From assembly GCF_051020985.1 (NCBI RefSeq), contig NW_027475162.1:62001-126000 (forward strand): 64,000 nucleotides of DNA. The letters are read 5' to 3'. Both the position numbers and the translations under genes were made by a program. This DNA comes from Nomia melanderi. Lineage: Eukaryota; Arthropoda; Insecta; Hymenoptera; Halictidae. The notes below the pieces were generated by a model that searched no databases, was not told the DNA's origin, and saw only the letters and a program-made list of their open reading frames with translations. Of the stretch, positions 55,860 through 64,000 are shown in pieces. The stretch's first letter is position 1, and each line of letters starts with the position of its first letter.

Positions 55860-58800
55860 CTGACAGTCCGGCCCCATGAGACGGTGGTTTTCTCGGCCCC
55901 TGGGGGTCCGAGGTCCTTCCAGCTGCACAGATTCATGCGCAAGGGCCTCCTACGGTCAATGCACTTTGGTTTATTGCGTTATCTCTAATAACACCCGAGA
56001 TATCACCAGATATATATTGGATTTTCCCCTGATCCTGAGTGTCCGGCCCTATGAGACGGTGGTTTTCTCGGTCCCTGGTGGTCCGAGGTCGTTCCCGCTG
56101 CACAGATTCATGTACCAGGGCCTCCTGCTGATAATTCACTTTGGTTTATTGCGCTATCTCTAATAGCACCCGAGATATCACCAGATATATATTGGATTTT
56201 CCCCTGACCCTGAGTGTCCGGCCCCATGAGACGGTGGTTTTCTCGGCCCCTGGTGGTCCGAGGTCGTGCCCGCTGCACAGATGCATGCGCCAGGGCCTCC
56301 TACAGACCATGCACTTTGATTTATTGCGCTATCTGTAATAGCACCCGAGATATCACCAGATATATGCTGGATTTTTACATGACCTTGGGTGACGGATACC
56401 GTAAATCTGTAATTTTCTCGGCCCCTGGTGGGCCGAGGTCCTTCCTGCTGCACAGATTCATGCGCAAGGGCCTCCTACGGACAATGCACTTTGGTTTATT
56501 GCGTTATCTCTAATAGCACCCGAGATATCACCAGATATATATTGGATTTTTCCCTGACCCTGAGTGTCCGGCCCCATGAGACGGTGGTTTTCTCGGCCCC
56601 TGGTGGTCCGAGGTCGTTCCCGCTGCACAGATTCATGCGCCAGGGTCTCCTACAGATAATTCACCCTGGTTTATTGCGCTATCTCTAATAGAACCCGAGA
56701 TATCACCAGATATATATTGGATTTTTCCCTGACCCTGAGAGTCCGGCCCCATGAGACGGTGGTTTTCTCGGCCTCTGGTGGTCCGAGGCCGTTCCCGCTG
56801 CACAGATGAATGCGCCAGGGCCTCCTGCAGACAATGCACTTTGATTTATTGCGCTATCTCTAATAGCACCCGAGATATCACTGGATATATATTGGATTTT
56901 CCCCTGACCCTGAGTGTCCGGCCCCATGAGACGGTGGTTTTCTCGGCCCCTGGTGGTCCGAGGTCGTTCCCGCTGCACAGATTCATGCGACAGGGCCTCC
57001 TGCAGACAATACACTTTGATTTATCGCGCTATCTCTAATAGCACCCGAGATATCATCAGATACATCCTGAATTTTTACATGACCTTGGGTGTCCGGCCCC
57101 ATGCGTCGGTGGTTTCCTCGATCCCTGGTGGTCCGAGGTCGTTCCCGCTGCCCAGATTCATGCGCCAGGGCCTCCTGCAGATAATTCATTTTGGTTTATT
57201 GCTCTATCTCTAATAGCACCCGAGATATCACCAGATATATATTTGATTTTCCCCGACCTGACTGTCCGGCCCCATGAGACGGTGGTTTTCTCGGCCTCTG
57301 GTGGTCCCATGTCGTTCCTGCTGCACAGATTCATGCGCGAGGGCCTCCTACGGACAAAGCACTTTGATTTATTGCGCTATCTCTAATAGCACCCGAGATA
57401 TCACCAGATATATATTGGATTTTCCCCTGACCCTGAGTGTCCGGCCCCATGAGACGGTGGTTTTCTCGGCCCCTGGTGGTCCGAGGTCGTTCCCGCTGCC
57501 CAGATTCATGCGCCAGGGTCTCCTACAGACCATGCACTTTGATTTATTGCGCTATCTGTAATAGCACCCGAGATATCAACAGATATATATTGGATTTTTC
57601 CCTGACCCTGAGTGTCCGGCCCCATGAGACGGTGGTTTTCTCGGCCCCTGGTGGTCCGAGGTCGTTCCCGCTGCCCAGATTCATGCGCCAGGGTCTCCTA
57701 CAGACCATGCACTTTGATTTATTGCGCTATCTGTAATAGCACCCGAGATATCAACAGATATATATTGGATTTTCCCCTGATCCTGAGTGTCCGGCCCTAT
57801 GAGACGGTGGTTTTCTCGGTCCCTGGTGGTCCGAGGTCGTTCCCGCTGCACAGATTCATGTACCAGGGCCTCCTGCAGATAATTCACTTTGGTTTATTGC
57901 GCTATCTCTAATAGCACCCGAGATATCACCAGATATATATTGGATTTTCCCCTGACCCTGAGTGTCCGGCCCCATGAGACGGTGGTTTTCTCGGCCCCTG
58001 GTGGTCCGAGGTCGTGCCCGCTGCACAGATGCATGCGCCAGGGCCTCCTACAGACCATGCACTTTGATTTATTGCGCTATCTGTAATAGCACCCGAGATA
58101 TCACCAGATATATGCTGGATTTTTACATGACCTTGGGTGACGGATACCGTAAATCTGTAATTTTCTCGGCCCCTGGTGGGCCGAGGTCCTTCCTGCTGCA
58201 CAGATTCATGCGCAAGGGCCTCCTACGGACAATGCACTTTGGTTTATTGCGTTATCTCTAATAGCACCCGAGATATCACCAGATATATATTGGATTTTTC
58301 CCTGACCCTGAGTGTCCGGCCCCATGAGACGGTGGTTTTCTCGGCCCCTGGTGGTCCGAGGTCGTTCCCGCTGCACAGATTCATGCGCCAGGGTCTCCTA
58401 CAGATAATTCACCCTGGTTTATTGCGCTATCTCTAATAGAACCCGAGATATCACCAGATATATATTGGATTTTTCCCTGACCCTGAGAGTCCGGCCCCAT
58501 GAGACGGTGGTTTTCTCGGCCTCTGGTGGTCCGAGGCCGTTCCCGCTGCACAGATGAATGCGCCAGGGCCTCCTGCAGACAATGCACTTTGATTTATTGC
58601 GCTATCTCTAATAGCACCCGAGATATCACTGGTTATATATTGGATTTTCCCCTGACCCTGAGTGTCCGGCCCCATGAGACGGTGGTTTTCTCGGCCCCTG
58701 GTGGTCCGAGGTCGTTCCCGCTGCACAGATTCATGCGACAGGGCCTCCTGCAGACAATGCACTTTGATTTATCGCGCTATCTCTAATAGCACCCGAGATA

Positions 58801-58905
58801 TCATCAGATACATCCTGAATTTTTACATGACCTTGGGTGTCCGGCCCCATGCGTCGGTGGTTTCCTCGATCCCTGGTGGTCCGAGGTCGTTCCCGCTGCC
58901 CAGAT
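55860..58905 (+). repeat. 10-mer array, offset 1748-1753
   Basis: About 56025-57170 recurs at 57773-58905 (offset 1748), and both relate to 54600-55310 at a further offset of 1753. Markers are CCCTATGAGACGG, GTCGTGCCCGC, the type B monomers near 56390 and 58138, CACCCTGG, CAGATGAATGCG and CATGCGTCGGTGGTTTCC. Between the copies, monomers 57390-57564 and 57565-57739 are an almost exact tandem duplicate of one another. Confidence 0.85.
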
Positions 58906-59530
58906 TCATGCGCCAGGGCCTCCTACAGACAATGCACTTTGATTTATCGCGCTATCTGTAATAGCACCCGAGATATCAACAGATATATATTGGATTTTCC
59001 CCTGACCCTGAGTGTCCGGCGCCATGTTTCGGTGGTTTTCTCGGCCCCTGGTGGTCCGGGGTCGTTCCCGCTGCACAGATTCATGCGGCAGGGCCTCCCG
59101 CAAACAATGCACTTTGATTTATCGCGCTATCTGTAATAGAACCCGAGATATCACCAGATATATGCTGGATTTTTATATGACATTGGGTGACGGATACCGA
59201 TAATCTGTAATTTTCTCGGATCCTGGTGGTCCGAGGTCCTTCCTGCTGCACAGATTCATGCGCAAGGGCCTCCTACGGACAATGCACTTTGGTTTATTGC
59301 GTTATCTCTAATAATACCCGAGATATCACCAGATATATATTGGATTTTCCTCTGATCCTGAGTGTCCGGCCCTATGAGACGGTGGTTTTCGCGGTCCCTG
59401 GTGGTCCGAGGTCGTTCCCGCTGCACAGATTCATGCGCCAGGGCCTCCTGCAGATAATTCATTTTGGTTTATTGCTCTATCTCTAATAGCACCCGAGATA
59501 TCACCAGATATATATTTGATTTTCCCCGAC
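58906..59530 (+). repeat. Segment shared with 28863-29179, then mixed monomers
   Basis: About 58903-59219 matches 28863-29179 at offset 30040 and 26415-26731 in the sister unit (CATGTTTCGG, GTCCGGGGTCG, CCCGCAAACAATG, type B with ACCGATAATC). The remainder, 59220-59530, has a GGATCCTGG monomer and a short CCCCGACCTGACTG monomer. Confidence 0.82.
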
Positions 59531-60908
59531 CTGACTGTCCGGCCCCATGAGACGGTGGTTTTCTCGGCCTCTGGTGGTCCCATGTCGTTCCTGCTGCACA
59601 GATTCATGCGCGAGGGCCTCCTTCAGACAATGCACTTTGATTTATTGCGCTATCTGTAATAGCACCCGAGATATCATCAGATACACCCTGGGTTTTTACA
59701 TGACCTTGGGTGTCCGGCCCAATGTGTCGGTGGTTTTCTCGGCCCCTGGTGCTCCGAGGTCGTTCCCGATGCACAGATTCATTCGCCAGGGCCCGCTGCA
59801 GATATATTCACTTTGGTTTAGTGCGCTATCTGTAAGAGCACCCGAGATATCACAAGATGTATATTGAATTTTTCAACCGACCCTGAGTGTCCGGCCCCAT
59901 GAGACGGTGGTTTTCTCGGACCCTGGTAATCCGAGGTCGTTGCCGCTGCACAGATTCATGCGCCAGGGCCTCCTGCAGATAATTCACTTTGGTTTATTGC
60001 GCTATCTCTAATAGCACCCGAGATATCACCAGATATATATTGGATTTTCCCCTGACCCTGAGTGTCCGGCCCCATGAGATAGTGGTTTTCTCGGCCCCTG
60101 GTGGTCCGAGGTAGTTCCCGCTGCACAGATTCATGCGCCAGGGCCTCGTGCAGACAATTCACTTTGGTTTATTGCGCTATCTCTAATAGCACCCGCGATA
60201 TCACCAGATGTATATTGGATTTTTCCACGACCCTGAGTATCCGGCCCCATGAGACGGTGGTTTTCTCGGCCCCTGGTGGTCCGAGGTTGTTCCCGCTGCA
60301 CAGATTCATGCGCCAGGGCCTCCTACAGACCATGCACTTTGATTTATTGCGCTATCTGTAATAGCACCCGAGATATCAACAGATATATATTGGATTTTTC
60401 CCTGACCCTGAGTGTCCGGCCCCATGAGACGGTGGTTTTCTCGGCCCCTGGTGGTCCGAGGTCGTTCCCGCTGTCCAGATTCGTGCGCCAGGCCTCCTAC
60501 AGACAATGCACTTTGGTTTATTGCGCTATCTCTAATACCACCCGAGATATCACCAGATATATATTGGATTTTCCCCTGACTCTGAGTGTCCGGCTCCATG
60601 AGACCGTGGTTTACTCGGCCCCTGGTGCCCCGAGGTCGTTCCCGCTGGCCAGATTCATGCGCCAGGCCTCCTACAGACAATGCACTTTGGTTTATTGCGC
60701 TATCTCTAATAGCACCCGAGATATCACCAGATATATATTGGATTTTTCCCTGACCCTGAGTGACCGGCCCCATGAGACGGTGGTTTTCTCGGCCCCTGGT
60801 GGTCCGAGGTCGTTGCCGCTGCACAGATTCATGCGACAGGATCTCCCGCAGACAATGCACTTTGATTTATCGCGCTATCTCTAATAGCACCCGAGATATC
60901 ACCAGATA
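59531..60908 (+). repeat. 1378-bp arm of the 2972-bp offset repeat, copy 1
   Basis: Recurs at 62503-63880 and I found no difference in the stretches compared. It contains a type C monomer (near 59695), a +1 ATATATTCAC change near 59805, the TAAGAG/TTTCAACCGAC pair and two 174-bp monomers (near 60470 and 60645). The latter keep a 211-codon frame open at 60249-60884, an artefact of the repeat lengths. Confidence 0.9.
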
Positions 60909-62502
60909 AATATTGGATCTCTCCCTGACGCTGACGGTACGGCCCCATGTGTCGGTGGTTTTCTCGGTCCCTGGTGGTCCGAGGTCGTTCCCGCTGCACA
61001 GATACATGCGCCAGGGCCTCCTGCAGATAATTCATTTTGGTTTATTGCCCTAACTCTAATAGCGCCCCAGATATCACCAGATATATATTTGATTTTCCCC
61101 GACCCTGAGTGTCCGGCCCCATGAGACGGTGGTTTTCACGGCCCCTGGAGGTACGAGGTCGTTCCCGCTGCACAGATTCATGCGCCAGGGCCTCCTACAG
61201 ACAGTGCAGTTTGATTTATTTCGCTATCTGTAATAGCACCCGAGACATCACCAGATATATATTGAATTTTTCCCCGACCCTGAGTGTCCGGCTCCATGAA
61301 ACGGAGGTTTTCTCGGCCCCTGGTGGTCCGAGGTCGTTCCCGCTACACAGATTCATGCGCCAGGGCCTCCTGCAGATAATTCATTTTGGTTTATTGCTCT
61401 ATCTCTAATAGCACCCGAGATATCACCAGATATATATTGGATTTTCCCCTGACCCTGAGTGTCCGGCCCCATGAGACGGTGGTTTTCTCGGCCCCTGGTG
61501 GTCCGAGGTCGTTCCCGCTGCCCAGATTCATGCGTCAGGGTCTCCTACAGACCATGCACTTTGATTTATTGCGCTATCTCTAATACCACCCGAGATATCA
61601 CCAGATATATATTGGATTTTCCCCTGACCCTGAGTGTCCGGCCCCATGAGACTGTGGTTTTCTCGGCCCCTGGTGGTCCGAGGTCGTTCCCGCTGGCCAG
61701 ATTCATGCGCCAGGGCCTCCTACAGACAGTGCACTTTGGTTTATTGCGCTATCTCTAATAGCACCCGAGATATCACCAGATATATATTGGATTTTTCCCT
61801 GACCCTGAGTGACCGGCCCCATGAGACGGTGGTTTTCTCGGCCCCTGGTGGTCCGAGGTCGTTGCCGCTGCACAGTTTCATGCGACAGGATCTCCCGCAG
61901 ACAATGCACTTTGATTTATCGCGCTATCTCTAATAGCACCCGAGATATCACCAGATAAGTATTGGATCTCTCCCTGACGCTGACGGTACGGCCCCATGTG
62001 TCGGTGGTTTTCTCGGTCCCTGGTGGTCCGAGGTCGTTCCCGCTGCACAGATACATGCGCCAGGGCCTCCTGCAGATAATTCATTTTGGTTTATTGCCCT
62101 AACTCTAATAGCGCCCCAGATATCACCAGATATATATTTGATTTTCCCCGACCCTGAGTGTCCGGCCCCATGAGACGGTGGTTTTCACGGCCCCTGGAGG
62201 TACGAGGTCGTTCCCGCTGCACAGATTCATGCGCCAGGGGCTCCTACAGACAGTGCAGTTTGATTTATTTCGCTATCTGTAATAGCACCCGAGACATCAC
62301 CAGATATATATTGGATTTTCCCCTGACCCTGAGTGTCCGGCCCCATGAGACGGTGGTTTTCTCGGCCCCTGGTGGTCCGAGGTCGTTCCCGCTGCCCAGA
62401 TTCATGCGCCAGGGCCTCCTGCAGACAATGCACTTTGATTTATTGCGCTATCTGTAGTTGCGCCCAAGGTATCGCCAGATATATATTGGATTTCCCCTGA
62501 CC
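60909..62502 (+). repeat. Spacer between the arms, with a 1049-bp offset repeat
   Basis: About 60700-61250 recurs at 61749-62299 (offset 1049, six monomers minus 1 bp), sharing GATAAATATTGG or GATAAGTATTGG, GACGGTACGG, TTGCCCTAACTC and GGTACGAGG. Its last monomers end with the rare CTGTAGTTGCGCCCAAGG junction at 62454. Only satellite is present. Confidence 0.82.
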
Positions 62503-63880
62503 CTGACTGTCCGGCCCCATGAGACGGTGGTTTTCTCGGCCTCTGGTGGTCCCATGTCGTTCCTGCTGCACAGATTCATGCGCGAGGGCCTCCTTCAGAC
62601 AATGCACTTTGATTTATTGCGCTATCTGTAATAGCACCCGAGATATCATCAGATACACCCTGGGTTTTTACATGACCTTGGGTGTCCGGCCCAATGTGTC
62701 GGTGGTTTTCTCGGCCCCTGGTGCTCCGAGGTCGTTCCCGATGCACAGATTCATTCGCCAGGGCCCGCTGCAGATATATTCACTTTGGTTTAGTGCGCTA
62801 TCTGTAAGAGCACCCGAGATATCACAAGATGTATATTGAATTTTTCAACCGACCCTGAGTGTCCGGCCCCATGAGACGGTGGTTTTCTCGGACCCTGGTA
62901 ATCCGAGGTCGTTGCCGCTGCACAGATTCATGCGCCAGGGCCTCCTGCAGATAATTCACTTTGGTTTATTGCGCTATCTCTAATAGCACCCGAGATATCA
63001 CCAGATATATATTGGATTTTCCCCTGACCCTGAGTGTCCGGCCCCATGAGATAGTGGTTTTCTCGGCCCCTGGTGGTCCGAGGTAGTTCCCGCTGCACAG
63101 ATTCATGCGCCAGGGCCTCGTGCAGACAATTCACTTTGGTTTATTGCGCTATCTCTAATAGCACCCGCGATATCACCAGATGTATATTGGATTTTTCCAC
63201 GACCCTGAGTATCCGGCCCCATGAGACGGTGGTTTTCTCGGCCCCTGGTGGTCCGAGGTTGTTCCCGCTGCACAGATTCATGCGCCAGGGCCTCCTACAG
63301 ACCATGCACTTTGATTTATTGCGCTATCTGTAATAGCACCCGAGATATCAACAGATATATATTGGATTTTTCCCTGACCCTGAGTGTCCGGCCCCATGAG
63401 ACGGTGGTTTTCTCGGCCCCTGGTGGTCCGAGGTCGTTCCCGCTGTCCAGATTCGTGCGCCAGGCCTCCTACAGACAATGCACTTTGGTTTATTGCGCTA
63501 TCTCTAATACCACCCGAGATATCACCAGATATATATTGGATTTTCCCCTGACTCTGAGTGTCCGGCTCCATGAGACCGTGGTTTACTCGGCCCCTGGTGC
63601 CCCGAGGTCGTTCCCGCTGGCCAGATTCATGCGCCAGGCCTCCTACAGACAATGCACTTTGGTTTATTGCGCTATCTCTAATAGCACCCGAGATATCACC
63701 AGATATATATTGGATTTTTCCCTGACCCTGAGTGACCGGCCCCATGAGACGGTGGTTTTCTCGGCCCCTGGTGGTCCGAGGTCGTTGCCGCTGCACAGAT
63801 TCATGCGACAGGATCTCCCGCAGACAATGCACTTTGATTTATCGCGCTATCTCTAATAGCACCCGAGATATCACCAGATA
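62503..63880 (+). repeat. 1378-bp arm of the 2972-bp offset repeat, copy 2
   Basis: Second copy of 59531-60908. Identity ends in CACCAGATA|TATATTTG, after which a different type A monomer runs to the window end. Confidence 0.9.
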
Positions 63881-64000
63881 TATATTTGATTTTTCCCTGA
63901 CCCTGAGTGTCCGCCCCATGAGACGGTGGTTTTCTCGGCTCCTGGTGGTCCGAGGTCGTTCCCGCTGCACAGATACATGCGCCAGGGCCTCCTGCAGATA
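63881..64000 (+). repeat. Partial monomer at the right edge
   Basis: A type A monomer with a 2-bp shortened GTGTCCGCCCC, cut off by the window end at CTGCAGATA, showing that the array continues. Confidence 0.85.

Larger units (their letters stand above)
1..64000 (+). repeat. 175-bp tandem satellite array (entire window)
   Basis: A unit of about 175 bp recurs head to tail across the whole window, and every monomer can be recognised by the order CACCCGAG, GATATC, AT-rich block, GGTTTTCTCGG, CCGAGGTCGTTCC, CATGCGCC and TAATAG. Most spacings between the same box in neighbouring monomers are exactly 175; a minority are 174, and rare ones are 105, 150 or 178. All copies lie in the same orientation and no unique sequence, transposon or gene interrupts them. 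The window is a fragment of a longer array, because both ends fall inside a monomer. The size and homogeneity are typical of eukaryotic centromeric or heterochromatic satellites. The host and the chromosomal position cannot be read from the sequence. Confidence 0.98.

Noticed and set aside
1..64000. CRISPR array
   Set aside because: The repeating part is the entire 175-bp unit with only variant positions and no unique spacers of constant length between short repeats.
1..64000. Primate alpha satellite or another named satellite family
   Set aside because: Alpha satellite is about 171 bp, AT-rich and has different boxes. I do not recognise this monomer as any family I could name with confidence, so no name is given.
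1..64000. tRNA or rRNA genes or a ribosomal spacer array
   Set aside because: No rRNA core motif, tRNA cloverleaf or Pol I-like promoter is visible, and the period of 175 bp is continuous without any larger unique unit.

Overview
The whole 64,000-base window is one uninterrupted satellite DNA array. A monomer of about 175 bp repeats head to tail roughly 366 times, always in the same orientation, from the first base to the last. I found no protein-coding gene, rRNA, tRNA, CRISPR array, transposable element or stretch of unique sequence. All open reading frames on either strand (the longest are 215 aa at 30370-31017 and 211 aa at 60249-60884 and 63221-63856) are translations of the repeat. A tandem array of this size with nucleosome-scale units points to a eukaryotic genome, most likely a centromeric, pericentromeric or other heterochromatic block assembled from long reads. 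The sequence does not tell me the species or even plant versus animal, and I do not recognise the monomer as a named family.

Monomer anatomy, counted from the CACCCGAG box: an EcoRV site GATATC at 8-13; an AT-rich block to about position 36; a variable cassette at about 35-72; an imperfect hairpin at 76-96 (CTCGG...CCGAG); a PstI site CTGCAG at 134-139 in many copies; and a TAATAG end at 170-175. The consensus is about 54% G+C and keeps nine CpG sites. Recurrent variants are type A (majority cassette), type B (a roughly half-diverged cassette containing GACGGATACCG, about 34 copies), type C (left half B, right half A), a 174-bp class with TGGCCA and AGGCCT sites, and rare deletion or insertion monomers of 105, 150 and 178 bp.

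Higher-order layout, left to right. 1-4982: a 2.9-kb unit and a shortened second copy. 4983-8686: mixed monomers. 8687-10059: a segment repeated at 41046-42243. 10060-13595: mixed, without type B. 13596-19508: three overlapping copies of a block at offsets 1923 and 2273. 20455-24745: a 1752-bp 10-mer in 2.45 copies. 24786-29545: a 2.27/2.45-kb unit in two copies. 29546-34629: mixed, with a 1747-bp offset repeat. 34630-36620: an 876-bp 5-mer. 39244-39943: a 350-bp dimer in two copies. 40094-42243: a fusion of segments that lie 6.5 kb apart on the left of the window. 42243-44127: a 1024-bp unit in about 1.8 copies. 46530-55305: an 18-mer/14-mer higher-order array with two adjacent 2450-bp copies. 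55860-58905: a 10-mer of 1748-1753 bp. 59531-63880: a 2972-bp offset repeat with 1378-bp arms that look identical.

The picture is an array being actively reshaped by in-register unequal exchange, local duplication and cassette-like gene conversion. The most interesting sequence-level signals are the nested higher-order repeats, the sharply bounded type-B cassette, and paired changes in the hairpin stem. Block boundaries were found by eye from shared diagnostic variants and are good to a few tens of bases unless stated as exact.
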